A stretch of DNA of 64,000 nucleotides from Flavobacterium dauae (GTDB lineage: Bacteria > Bacteroidota > Bacteroidia > Flavobacteriales > Flavobacteriaceae), in NCBI RefSeq assembly GCF_004151275.2, contig NZ_CP130821.1, positions 1,922,001 to 1,986,000 of the forward strand, in the 5' to 3' direction. Shown one piece after another: positions 16,075-25,636 of the stretch. Within the stretch, counting starts at the first letter, position 1; every line of letters starts with the position of its first letter. The notes beneath the pieces were generated by a model that saw nothing but the letters and a program-made list of their open reading frames with translations, was not told the origin of the DNA and did no database searches. The translations under genes were made by a program, and so were the position numbers.

Positions 16075-16444
16075 TTAATTCTTTATATTGATCGGCTGTT
16101 AGCAATGCGTCAAATTGGGCTGCATCGCTTACTTTTACCTTAATCATCCAACCTGCCTGATACGGATCTGTATTTACCAATTCGGGTTCTGTTTCTAAAC
16201 CTTCGTTAAATTCGATAATTTCACCTGCCACGGGTAAAAATAAATCAGACACCGTTTTTACAGCTTCTACTGTTCCAAAAACCTCATCCTGAACTAACGT
16301 TTGATCTACTGTTTCTACTTCTACGTAAACAATATCTCCTAATTCTTTTTGTGCAAAATCGGTAATACCTACCGTTGCAACATCTCCTTCTAAACTAACC
16401 CACTCGTGGTCTTTTGTGTACTTTAAATTAGCTGGTATATTCAT
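16064..16444 (-). CDS. gcvH: Glycine cleavage system H protein
   Basis: 126 residues, standard length. It carries the aminomethyl group between the P, T and L proteins on a lipoyl arm. The lipoylated lysine is Lys63 in [11 protein letters not shown], with the expected E-S/A-V-K context. DHEWV near residue 12, [17 protein letters not shown] near 26-42 and [14 protein letters not shown] near 92-105 are all family marks. Its own -7 box lies about 20 nt upstream of the start. It overlaps the VanZ gene by 11 bases downstream. Confidence 0.97.
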   Translation of the reverse strand: MNIPANLKYTKDHEWVSLEGDVATVGITDFAQKELGDIVYVEVETVDQTLVQDEVFGTVEAVKTVSDLFLPVAGEIIEFNEGLETEPELVNTDPYQAGWMIKVKVSDAAQFDALLTADQYKELIGA

Positions 16445-16463
16445 TGTTTTATTATTTTAAGAG

Positions 16464-16471
16464 CAAATGTA
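16464..16471 (-). promoter_or_regulatory. -7 promoter box for gcvH (TACATTTG)
   Basis: TACATTTG on the minus strand matches TAnnTTTG, 19 nt before the gcvH ATG, in the 60-nt gap after sprA. Confidence 0.65.
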
Positions 16472-16504
16472 TCACTTTATTGATAATTGAAAAATTTTTA
16501 GGGT

Positions 16505-19500
16505 TTAATTTCCAAAATTATAACGTAAAGTTATACCCGAACGTATGTTTGTTATTGGATACATAGTTGATATAACCGCTTTGCTAAACATATGTTCGTA
16601 ATAAAAAATAAACGTAAAATTCTTACTTACATCGTATGATGCATTTACTTTTATATTTTTAATATCCTGTCCGGCACCAATCTGGTTGTTGTTATAATCT
16701 AAATATCGGATAAGAGTTTGGTTACGTCGCCAAGAAAACTCGGTGGTAATACGCATATCGCTTACAATTCTGCCTCCGTTGGCAACGCCTTCAAAATTAG
16801 TTGTAAAACCAACGTCTTTAATAATAAACCCTAATTTAAAGCTGTATTCGTTACCTTGCACTTCTGTTAACAGGTTGTTATCAAAACTCATAGACAACAT
16901 TCGGTCCTTATTGATCTTTACACCAAAGTCAATATTCGATTTTGTTCTGAAATCAATACCAATTAGCGGTGCAAAACTCTCGTTCATTGTGATATTACTC
17001 ACCACGTTTTTTGCAGGATAATTTCCACCCGCGTTTAATCCGTCAGGGTTTTCCAGATACTCGTAATTGGTCTGGAAGTTATTTACCGAATAGCCCGATG
17101 TATAAGAATGTGAAATTGTAAATTGTGAAAACTGATCTTTAAACCAACCTAATTTGGCTAAACCGGTATATCTTAAGCTCCAGTTTGGCAACGGGATATT
17201 TTTCAAAAATCCGTTATCTTGTTTCGAAATATCTTTACCCGAATAAGCCGCCAAAAATGATGGGATCAAGACTTCCTGATTGGTACGGCTGTAGCCCACC
17301 GGATAACCATATTCATCGATATTTGCCGGATCAGACAGATCGATACCGCGTTCTGTAGCCAATCGGTTTGCAACTAAAATTCTGTTTGCTTTAAATTGTT
17401 CAAACGCTGCCGAACCGTTTACGTCGCTTTTGCCAAATGCAGTTCCAATCATAATATTACTGGTACTGAAAAAACCTGACTCGTATGGCGAACGCGAATT
17501 GTATATACCGTTTTCAACATCGTATTGTTCAGACATATTGGTGCTGTAATTTTTATTGGCAGTAACACTAATTAACAAATCTTTCAATGGTCTAATTTCA
17601 CCTGTAAACGTCAGTCTTTCGGTGTGCATACGGCTAAATTCCTGATTGAATTCCGGATAATAGGTTAACCATCCTTTACGGGCAGCTTCGTAACGAACAT
17701 CCTCCTGTGAACCAAACACATAACCAAGCGTTGGGCGTGAAGTTCCAAAGAAACCTAATCCGCCTAAATACCCCGGCAGCACTGTTCCGTTTGATTCTTG
17801 ATAATTAATTCCCACTTTTTTAACCATGGTTACAAAATTAATTGCAGCATCTAAAGCAGCCGAACCTTTTTCTTCTTCCTCTTTCTTTTCTTTAGCTGTC
17901 AACTCTTTATTGCGTTCAACCTTTTCTCCCGGCTTTGGTCGTACTTCTAAAGATGTTTTTGCTTTTTTCTGTTTTGCCGTACTTGGCACCAAGCCAATGT
18001 ATTTATACAAAACGTCCATAGTAATGTTAGAATTTAAGCTATGTGTATTGGCATTTTGAATGGTATTTCCCAACTGATAATTTACACCATTGTAATCTAC
18101 ACTTGAAAAAGCATCTGTTGCACGTTGCCAGCTATAATCACCTGTATAAGAATAATCCCCGTTAATAAATGCCAGAAACGGTACTTTATCAAACGGCAGT
18201 TTATACGTCATTTGCAGGGTTTGCATACGCAGATTAGGTGTACCCGGATCAAAATAGCCATCCCAAATGCCCAACGAATTGTCAACAGATCTATTTTCGT
18301 CCATAAAATTGCGGACAACGTTGTTATTTGACGCCGTGTAAACTAACGTTAGGTTTTTAGTTAAACTAAAATTAACACCGTAATTGTAATTAAAGAAATA
18401 GTTTCTGCGGTACAACGGCTGTATTTCGATACCTTCTACATCAATCATCCGGTATTTTTGCTGATTGTACTGGCGTAAAACATTTGAACGGAAGGTAAGG
18501 CTTGTTGGCAATAAGTTCAGGTTAAAATCGCTGAACAATTTTAAATATTTGTTTTTCTTGAATTTTTCGGCTTTTTTAAATGGCTCGATATTCCAGGGTT
18601 TAAACGCAAACGAATAATCTAACGATGAACTTGCCTGCTGATCTAACATACGTTCCACTTCGTAATTATGCTGTTGCACTTCGTTAAACGAATGCGAAAG
18701 CGTGATATTTTCTATATCGTAAAAATGTTGTTTTTGATTTGGCGAACGTTGTTTGTTTACGCCAATAAAATTGATACTTGTTCGTTTGGTGTATTCAATG
18801 GCACGGTCTTTAATTTGCTTGCGTTCCTGTTCGCTTTGTGCTTCGTCCATTTTGGTTTGCAAACGAATATCAGGATCATTAGGATCGTACTCTGGCGTAA
18901 TTTTTTCTTCGGCAACCGAATAGCTGAACGGTATGTTTAAATTCCATTTTTTAGGCAATAACTGGTGTGCATTTACAGCAGTTGCAACGTTGTATTGAAA
19001 AACATCTTCACGGCTACGTTCTTGCGGGCCTTGTTCTATAGAACCAAATCCCATGGTTTGTTTGTTTACCGTTGCGGTAACTGCGGCAAAATCTGCAATT
19101 TTAGCATCAACTGTACCTACTGCTGCCCAACCGCCTTTATTGGTCATATCAGACATACGCAATTCGTTAAACCAAACTTCGCCACGTAAATCGCGAGGAG
19201 ATTGTACATCGTTTTCATATAACACTTTGGTATTGTTTCTTACACCAATCATTATGGTTCGCAACATTCCAAAATTTGGATTTCCTTTTACACCAATACG
19301 CAGTTTGTTTATTTTATTTGCCAGTTCGGGTGCCAGCTCTTCTTCGTTTTTAAAATAGATAAAATTAGGATCTTGGTTAGTATCTCTGTTACGCATTAAT
19401 TTTAACTTGGTTAACAACTCTAACTGCAATTCTATTTCATTAGCCAGCGGCCAGATTTCTTCTGCAACCGTTGTACCCCATTCGGTTACTTTTAATGGAA

Positions 19501-22500
19501 TTTCGACCTGATAGAAGTTATCAGTAAAATCGTTACCAAAACGAATAAAAGCAACCATTTCATCATCTTTTAATCTTGAGGCATCATTTTGATTTTCTAA
19601 TGCTTCGGCGTGTAAAAACATACGCAGTTTTTTATACTGACGCATATCGATATTACCTACATTTTTGAATACCGCTCTTGAATCGTCCGGTTCTAAACCG
19701 TTTGGTGTAACCGTTGCATTTGCCTTATAAACTTTTAACGATAAAGCCTGTTCGTTTTGATTGATAATGGTGTTGTTCTGATTTATTTTTTCACGGTCAA
19801 TACCCGGTGGCAATACATACGGAATTGGTGTACGGGAGTAATTGTTTAGAATGTTTAGCGTGGTAACATCAAAACCGGTGTTGGTTCCTTGCACAACAAC
19901 ATTTGGATCTTCTACAAGATTTTCTGTATATCTGCGCCAATCGCTTCGCACTAAATTTAAAGTACCAAAACGCAAAGTTACCTCATCAGAGAAACCTGTT
20001 AAAAACATACGCATAAAACGTATTGACTGCAAATCTGAAATAGCCCCTACAGCATATTCTTCGCTTGCTATAATAGGCACTTTATACTGTACCCATTTTA
20101 CCGGTGTAGAATTTCCGTTTAAAAACTTTACTTCTGTTGTACGTACATCAACTACATAGTTTTCGCCAATTACCGGGTTTGGATTAACATTTACCTCATA
20201 TTGATAATACGCATTAATGGTGTTCATGGTATTATCGTTATCAATATCTTCTACATCTGGTAAATTAGTGTTCCCCCGATTGGTATCGGTAAACTGTATT
20301 GGAGTATTCCCTTGCAAGCCGTTGTAATTTTTGTAACGTGAAAGGATATCACCTTGTGCTGTCAGGAAAAATTCATAGTTATCTGCCGCTGGATCTCCAA
20401 GAGACGAAAATTGTGAAAACTTAGCTTTTTCTTCCTCGTCATTTAAACCATCTAAACCAACATCTTGATAAATACGGTTATTTGCATCGGTATCAAAAGC
20501 GTAAATAAGGGCGGTAGATGCCGGAACTTTACCCCAAACCGAACTAACTGTTGGTGCATTGTTTGCAGGCGTAGGCAATCCGTTTTCGTATTGCTTCATA
20601 CCGTCTTGCAAAATATCTTCTGAAATATATCCCAGGTTAAAATACACTTTACCCGTGTTGTTTATATCGGCTACATCACCCGTGTTACCGGTATAAGGAT
20701 CCATCATCCAAAATTCAATATATTCAACGTTTGCCTGCTCAAAATTTGTTGATGCAATAGAACGCATAATACCTGCCCAGTTTTGCTGTGGATTTGGCAA
20801 TTCGTTATTTGCTAAAAACTGCGGGTTAAAATTATATGGCCCGCGTTCTTTTGGATAATACGTAAGATTCAACGGATTCATTGTTAACAATTCGCCCTGG
20901 GCAATATCCATTGTAGGGAATAATTCCGATTTATCAATACGGCGGGTTTTGTTTGATGACAACATACCATCGGTAATTTCATCGGGACGGCGGTACGGAC
21001 TGTAAAAAATCTGATCGATATTGTACCACGACATTTTTGCACGGCGGTAGCCCGATTGTAAATCGGTAAAATTTTCGCCAAACCCAACAGGTACCGACGA
21101 CATAAACCACATAGTTGGATTTAACACATCGATATTGCTTTGCGTACCCTCAAAATTTTCGATATAAGAGGTTGCTTCGCCGTTGATTTGATCTAATTTA
21201 GAAGCACCTGGTTTTAAATACGCAAATTCGCCCTTAAATGTTAAGGTTGACATTACATCGGTATCGATATTTGGCAGCTTGTTTACCCAACGCGTTAAGA
21301 AAGGAGCATCGGTAGAATAATTAAAGTTAAACCCATAAATAGCATTATTAACCGATTCGTCTCCATAATTTGATTTTACGGTTAACGGCTGTTCAGACAA
21401 GCGTAAATAAGTAGCCCCTAAAATTAATTTATCGCTTACTTTATGCTCTACATCAACCCCAAAAAAGCTTCTGCGGTTTTGTGAAAACATCGAGTTTTCT
21501 TCGGTCGATATTTCAATAGGTGTATTACTTTCTTTTAAAGACGGATCTAATATCTGAACCATTCCTCGTGCGTAATCTACCGTATAATCAACTCCTTCAA
21601 CCAATGTTCGTCCGCCGGCCGTTACCACAACAGATCCCGGAACAAGGTTAAATCCGTTAATAGGGATACCATCGCCGGCAGCACTTGACGATTTACCTTT
21701 TAACTGAAACTTATTTTTTTCGCTTTCCTGCAACGCTTTTGTATAAGTGTTGCGGTATAAATTTTTATAAACGTATTTTTTTTGATTGGCGTTGTAACTG
21801 GCGTCAACGTTATAATTTTCTGACGGATTGTTTGATAATTTTTTGAATAGATGTTCTCCAAAAGGTTCAACCGTAGTAAAAATTATCCTTCCGTTTTCCT
21901 GGTCTATTGTTATCCCTTCAAATTTATTGGTATTTTGTAAACCGGCGTTTTGATTGTTGTATCCACCACCACCTTGATTGTTGTTATTGGAAGGGTTATT
22001 GCTTGTGGGACTGTTTGCGATATAATCAAACCAGCCATCGCCACCGTTCTGGGGATCGTCGGTAGAATTTAAACGATCTAAGTTAAATACATTTAATAAC
22101 GGGGTATTGGCAACATCTTCTGGTAACGTGGTTCCAGCAACCGGCGAAATATAATTTAACGGCGAAGGATCGGTGTACATAATGTTTAACCGGAAGCCTT
22201 CTTTGTCTAAAAAGCTGGTATTTGGTATTTTATAGACATTTTTCATCAATAAATCCCAAACAGGCTCGTTTACCGATGCCAAGGTACTTTTTAACATTTT
22301 TAAAACCAAACTTTGTGTGGTTGGAATGTCTTGATTGTTTCCATCCTGCCCTATTACGGTTGCGTCAACACCATCGGTTCCAAATTCGCCCACTTTATAA
22401 ACTTTTCCTCCAATGGTATATTCAAATGCTACCGCTAAAACTTCATCATTATTTAAAGGTTGCTGTAAGGTGATGTATCCTAATTGTGGGTGAAACTTAA

Positions 22501-23824
22501 ATTCGTTTTCTAATAATTTACGGGCATTTTCTAACTTTACATAATCTCGTCCTTCGGTAACGGGAATATTAAAGCCGTTTTGTGCGGTGGTTATCTGACG
22601 AATGCCTTGATTTAAAAAGTTGCTTCCTATGGCTTCGGGATTGAACTGGTTGTTAGCGTTATCAACCGGGGCATTTATTTGCGAATTTCCAAAGAATGTA
22701 GGGTTTGCATTTAAATCGATACCTATAATTCTATCTGTATCTGCATTATTTAAACGTGCTTCTCCCAAATCTTGCAACGCAATAATATTACGCATATTGT
22801 TATTCGTCTGTCCTACCCTATTTTGACGATTGGTTACCCAAGCTTCTACACGGGTAATGCGTACACGACTGTCTATATACGGATAATTTCTTAAAGCATT
22901 ATCGTACTGATACCTAAAGTATTGAGATAAGAAAAAGTTACGGTTTTGTTCGTAATCTAAGGCAAATAATTCAAAATCCTGAACCGTTCCGCCACCTTCG
23001 GCAACAATTGTTTTTCTTTCTGATGTTTGTTTAGAAACCACACCGGTAATTGTGGTACGCCCAAACTGCAATTTGGTTTTTACACCAAACAGGTTCTGTG
23101 CCCCGCGAATCAATGAGTTATTCACAGGCATACTTACGTTACCTACTTCTATTCCTTGTAAAATGGCATCTTCATCAGGCTCATAGTTTAACTTAAGCAT
23201 CTGCTTTTGAAAATCCATTGTTGCCTGATTATTAAAATTGATATCGGTGTTTAGGCGTGTACCCACTTTACCTTGCAAACTTAAATTGATTCGCTGATTG
23301 AAATCTAAGGCAAAAGTTCGGCGGTTTCTTGGAGATATGATTGGATTATCTTGTTTGGAATAGCGTATTCCTAAATCTAATTCAACCGAACCGCTTGGTT
23401 TTACATCAATAGTGTTACCGCCAAAAATGGTTTCAAAAAGTTTAGAATTCACATAATAACCCGGCAATAAATCTTTTTTTTCCTCTTCGGTCAAACGATC
23501 TTCATTAGCAGCCAAACGTTTAGAATAATATTCGCGTAAGGCAGCTTTTAACAAAATATCTTCGTATTGCTTACGGGTTAAAATCATTGGATATTCCAGA
23601 TTAAACTCGTTATTGGTAACGGTATAGATATACTTGTCGGTTACCGGATCATAGGTGTACATTTTCATAATGCTGTCCACATCTTTTAACGAAATTGCTC
23701 CACGAATGATGATGTTATCTTCGCTTTCTTCATCAATTTGTGCCCATGCTGGTGTAACATTACACAAAAAGATAATTATGAAAAAATATTTTAAAAGTAT
23801 ATATGTATGTGAAGATGTTTTCAA
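16505..23824 (-). CDS. sprA: SprA, outer-membrane translocon of the type IX secretion system
   Basis: 2439 residues, matching the very large SprA/Sov family (about 2400). SprA is the 36-stranded outer-membrane barrel through which type IX substrates, including gliding adhesins, leave the cell. The N terminus is a signal peptide (LLKYFFIIIFLCNVTPAWAQ), then alternating beta-rich sequence such as GSVELDLGIRYSKQDNP and ending GITLRYNFGN, typical for a barrel. The only sensible start is a TTG at 23822-23824, four bases after the ruvA stop codon; no ATG lies near the signal peptide. It is thus cotranscribed with ruvA. No frameshift is seen over 7.3 kb. Confidence 0.97.
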   Translation of the reverse strand: MKTSSHTYILLKYFFIIIFLCNVTPAWAQIDEESEDNIIIRGAISLKDVDSIMKMYTYDPVTDKYIYTVTNNEFNLEYPMILTRKQYEDILLKAALREYYSKRLAANEDRLTEEEKKDLLPGYYVNSKLFETIFGGNTIDVKPSGSVELDLGIRYSKQDNPIISPRNRRTFALDFNQRINLSLQGKVGTRLNTDINFNNQATMDFQKQMLKLNYEPDEDAILQGIEVGNVSMPVNNSLIRGAQNLFGVKTKLQFGRTTITGVVSKQTSERKTIVAEGGGTVQDFELFALDYEQNRNFFLSQYFRYQYDNALRNYPYIDSRVRITRVEAWVTNRQNRVGQTNNNMRNIIALQDLGEARLNNADTDRIIGIDLNANPTFFGNSQINAPVDNANNQFNPEAIGSNFLNQGIRQITTAQNGFNIPVTEGRDYVKLENARKLLENEFKFHPQLGYITLQQPLNNDEVLAVAFEYTIGGKVYKVGEFGTDGVDATVIGQDGNNQDIPTTQSLVLKMLKSTLASVNEPVWDLLMKNVYKIPNTSFLDKEGFRLNIMYTDPSPLNYISPVAGTTLPEDVANTPLLNVFNLDRLNSTDDPQNGGDGWFDYIANSPTSNNPSNNNNQGGGGYNNQNAGLQNTNKFEGITIDQENGRIIFTTVEPFGEHLFKKLSNNPSENYNVDASYNANQKKYVYKNLYRNTYTKALQESEKNKFQLKGKSSSAAGDGIPINGFNLVPGSVVVTAGGRTLVEGVDYTVDYARGMVQILDPSLKESNTPIEISTEENSMFSQNRRSFFGVDVEHKVSDKLILGATYLRLSEQPLTVKSNYGDESVNNAIYGFNFNYSTDAPFLTRWVNKLPNIDTDVMSTLTFKGEFAYLKPGASKLDQINGEATSYIENFEGTQSNIDVLNPTMWFMSSVPVGFGENFTDLQSGYRRAKMSWYNIDQIFYSPYRRPDEITDGMLSSNKTRRIDKSELFPTMDIAQGELLTMNPLNLTYYPKERGPYNFNPQFLANNELPNPQQNWAGIMRSIASTNFEQANVEYIEFWMMDPYTGNTGDVADINNTGKVYFNLGYISEDILQDGMKQYENGLPTPANNAPTVSSVWGKVPASTALIYAFDTDANNRIYQDVGLDGLNDEEEKAKFSQFSSLGDPAADNYEFFLTAQGDILSRYKNYNGLQGNTPIQFTDTNRGNTNLPDVEDIDNDNTMNTINAYYQYEVNVNPNPVIGENYVVDVRTTEVKFLNGNSTPVKWVQYKVPIIASEEYAVGAISDLQSIRFMRMFLTGFSDEVTLRFGTLNLVRSDWRRYTENLVEDPNVVVQGTNTGFDVTTLNILNNYSRTPIPYVLPPGIDREKINQNNTIINQNEQALSLKVYKANATVTPNGLEPDDSRAVFKNVGNIDMRQYKKLRMFLHAEALENQNDASRLKDDEMVAFIRFGNDFTDNFYQVEIPLKVTEWGTTVAEEIWPLANEIELQLELLTKLKLMRNRDTNQDPNFIYFKNEEELAPELANKINKLRIGVKGNPNFGMLRTIMIGVRNNTKVLYENDVQSPRDLRGEVWFNELRMSDMTNKGGWAAVGTVDAKIADFAAVTATVNKQTMGFGSIEQGPQERSREDVFQYNVATAVNAHQLLPKKWNLNIPFSYSVAEEKITPEYDPNDPDIRLQTKMDEAQSEQERKQIKDRAIEYTKRTSINFIGVNKQRSPNQKQHFYDIENITLSHSFNEVQQHNYEVERMLDQQASSSLDYSFAFKPWNIEPFKKAEKFKKNKYLKLFSDFNLNLLPTSLTFRSNVLRQYNQQKYRMIDVEGIEIQPLYRRNYFFNYNYGVNFSLTKNLTLVYTASNNNVVRNFMDENRSVDNSLGIWDGYFDPGTPNLRMQTLQMTYKLPFDKVPFLAFINGDYSYTGDYSWQRATDAFSSVDYNGVNYQLGNTIQNANTHSLNSNITMDVLYKYIGLVPSTAKQKKAKTSLEVRPKPGEKVERNKELTAKEKKEEEEKGSAALDAAINFVTMVKKVGINYQESNGTVLPGYLGGLGFFGTSRPTLGYVFGSQEDVRYEAARKGWLTYYPEFNQEFSRMHTERLTFTGEIRPLKDLLISVTANKNYSTNMSEQYDVENGIYNSRSPYESGFFSTSNIMIGTAFGKSDVNGSAAFEQFKANRILVANRLATERGIDLSDPANIDEYGYPVGYSRTNQEVLIPSFLAAYSGKDISKQDNGFLKNIPLPNWSLRYTGLAKLGWFKDQFSQFTISHSYTSGYSVNNFQTNYEYLENPDGLNAGGNYPAKNVVSNITMNESFAPLIGIDFRTKSNIDFGVKINKDRMLSMSFDNNLLTEVQGNEYSFKLGFIIKDVGFTTNFEGVANGGRIVSDMRITTEFSWRRNQTLIRYLDYNNNQIGAGQDIKNIKVNASYDVSKNFTFIFYYEHMFSKAVISTMYPITNIRSGITLRYNFGN

Positions 23825-23828
23825 ACGC

Positions 23829-24410
23829 TTACAAACTTTTTAATGCTGACTTAATAATTTGCTCTACAGTTACTTCCGGATTTTGCTCTACAATTTTCTT
23901 CACTAATTTTTCTGAAGTTTTTCGTACAAATCCAAGTACCTCTAAAGCAGATAACGCTTCTTCGGCATTTGTATTGTTCACAGGTAAAGATAAATCTTCT
24001 ATACCATATAATTTTTGTACTTTTTCTTGTAAATCGATAATGACGCGTTGTGCGGTTTTTAAGCCAATTCCTTTAATTGACTGAATGGTTTTAACATCGT
24101 TTGATGCAATGGCTTGTATTAAATCGGTTGGTGAAACATACGATAGCATATTGCGAGCTGTGTTGCCGCCAATACCCGATACCGAAATTAACAATTTAAA
24201 CAATTCGCGTTCTACTTTTTCTACAAAACCATATAAAATATGTGCGTCTTCTTTAATTTGAAGATAGGTGTGTATTTGAATAGCTTCTAAATCTTTAATT
24301 AAAGAATAAGAATGCAACGAAATATGAACCTGATAGCCAATTCCGTTGCATTCTATTATAATATCTGTTGGCGTTTTTTCAACCAAACGCCCTTTTAAAA
24401 ACGCAATCAT
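23829..24410 (-). CDS. ruvA: Holliday junction branch migration protein RuvA
   Basis: 193 residues, standard length. The tetramer binds Holliday junctions and recruits the RuvB motor, whose gene is 6 kb away. The N-terminal OB domain opens MIAFLKGRLVEKTPTDIIIECNGIGYQV. Two helix-hairpin-helix motifs are visible (LISVSGIGGNTARNML near 77-92 and IQSIKGIGLKTAQRVI near 110-125). The C-terminal domain III (NAEEALSALEVLGFVRKTSEKLVKKI) contacts RuvB. It has a -7 box 19 nt upstream and leads into sprA with a four-base gap. Confidence 0.97.
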   Translation of the reverse strand: MIAFLKGRLVEKTPTDIIIECNGIGYQVHISLHSYSLIKDLEAIQIHTYLQIKEDAHILYGFVEKVERELFKLLISVSGIGGNTARNMLSYVSPTDLIQAIASNDVKTIQSIKGIGLKTAQRVIIDLQEKVQKLYGIEDLSLPVNNTNAEEALSALEVLGFVRKTSEKLVKKIVEQNPEVTVEQIIKSALKSL

Positions 24411-24428
24411 CTTTTTCTATATTTTCTT

Positions 24429-24436
24429 CAAAAATA
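24429..24436 (-). promoter_or_regulatory. -7 promoter box for ruvA-sprA (TATTTTTG)
   Basis: TATTTTTG on the minus strand matches TAnnTTTG, 18 nt before the ruvA ATG. Confidence 0.6.
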
Positions 24437-24490
24437 GAAAAATTTATTAATAAATGAACGCTTATTAGTTTTTGGTGTGGTTTACTTTGT

Positions 24491-24646
24491 CTATAATCAT
24501 TAAATCTGCTTCAAAACCAATATTTTTTTTAAGCTACGAAATAATTACTTTATTTCCTAAAAAACAGGAATTGAGATACCTTCTTCATATGTAATTTGTA
24601 CCGCCTTTAAAACATTTAACTGATTTACTTCGTAAACTACTTTTTT
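24491..24646 (-). pseudogene. Decayed internal fragment of a malic enzyme gene (maeB)
   Basis: This stretch aligns end to end with 27559-27719 inside maeB on the same strand, at roughly three-quarters identity by eye. Reading leftward, the intact gene gives [24 protein letters not shown]; the fragment gives KKVVYEVNQLNVLKA and then VQITYEEGISIP, followed by stop codons and a net five-base loss. It corresponds to the start of the phosphotransacetylase-like domain. Its right end overlaps the stop codon of the sorting-domain gene at 24637. It is a direct-repeat remnant, not a working gene. Confidence 0.85.
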
Positions 24647-25635
24647 ACCACTTTCTTCACTGCCGTACCTTCTTTAGTTTGGATGTGCAACAAATACATA
24701 GCCGAAGTAAAATCACTTATATCGACTTGCATCTCGTTTTCGTTGTTTCCTTTTTGCGATTTCACTATTTTACCACTGATGTCAAAAACCTCTATCTGCT
24801 CTATACCAATGCTTTCGCTGTTGGTTATCGTAACGATCTCCGTAACAGGATTGGGAAACACCTTAAATTTTGACGATACAAAATCACTCACTCCCAAGTA
24901 TGAAGGCAGTGTCTGCAATGCTGAAACCTTAATATTGTCATATTTAACAAGAGATGAGTTTTCAAGAGCCCCTGCACCAACTGTGATATGACCGGGTGTT
25001 TGATTATGAGAAAAAGAACCGGTTGTATGAATATTCAGCGTAGGTATATAGAAGTGGACATTATTGGTTGTATAATCTACAAACATTTCTACCTTAATCC
25101 AAGTATCACGAGGAAAGTCAGAATCGGTGCCATTAGGACCAAAATTTCCGGCATATGGCATATTATTATCATCCAAATAGCTTCCTAAAACACGTTTATT
25201 TGATAAGTATAAGTACTGAAAATTAATACCTATTAAATTTGGAGATGAATTACCAGTAATTGATCCAATAGCATTAAACGCACCATTTGATGTCCCATAA
25301 AACTCCAGTTCAAATTTAAGAATATCATTGCCCGGAGTCCGGGTATTCCACAAACTGTCCATTATACTCGATGGTTGACGAATACCTCCTGATCCCATGT
25401 AAGATGAACTTAGGTGTTTTATTGTCAAAATTTTACCTCTACCAGGTTCTATGTCAACCGTTATGTAAGTACTCTGTCCACCTTTAATAGTATATAACCC
25501 TCCTGGTCCGGTAGTATAACTCCCCGTAGGGTGACTTTCAAAATCTTCGCTGAGCAACACCTGTGAGGTTATGGGCATAGCTGTTAAAAACAACAATGTC
25601 ATTGCTATCCGTCGTATTTTGTATATCATATCCAT
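24637..25635 (-). CDS. Secreted protein with type IX secretion C-terminal sorting domain
   Basis: 332 residues. A signal peptide (MTLLFLTAMPITSQ) follows a short charged start. The middle part (about 28-240) has a lectin/laminin-G-like beta-sandwich look: EDFESHPTG at the start, FPRDTWIKVEMFVDYTTNNVHFYI and VKYDNIKVSAL. The last 80 residues are a classic type A sorting domain (FKVFPNPVTEIVTI, IEVFDISGKIV, MYLLHIQTKEGTAVKKV), which directs export through the SprA channel encoded next door. It begins one base after the upstream lipoprotein gene stops. Its stop codon lies at the junction with the maeB fragment. Ligand unknown. Confidence 0.88.
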   Translation of the reverse strand: MDMIYKIRRIAMTLLFLTAMPITSQVLLSEDFESHPTGSYTTGPGGLYTIKGGQSTYITVDIEPGRGKILTIKHLSSSYMGSGGIRQPSSIMDSLWNTRTPGNDILKFELEFYGTSNGAFNAIGSITGNSSPNLIGINFQYLYLSNKRVLGSYLDDNNMPYAGNFGPNGTDSDFPRDTWIKVEMFVDYTTNNVHFYIPTLNIHTTGSFSHNQTPGHITVGAGALENSSLVKYDNIKVSALQTLPSYLGVSDFVSSKFKVFPNPVTEIVTITNSESIGIEQIEVFDISGKIVKSQKGNNENEMQVDISDFTSAMYLLHIQTKEGTAVKKVVKK

Positions 25636-25636
25636 T

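Noticed and set aside
16743-23843. Several open frames of 60-105 codons on the plus strand opposite sprA
   Set aside because: They are antisense to a continuous 2439-codon gene, lack promoters and do not read like proteins.
24637-24650. Sorting-domain protein being a fusion with malic enzyme
   Set aside because: The stop codon falls at the junction and only the word KKVV is shared; the sorting domain itself is complete.
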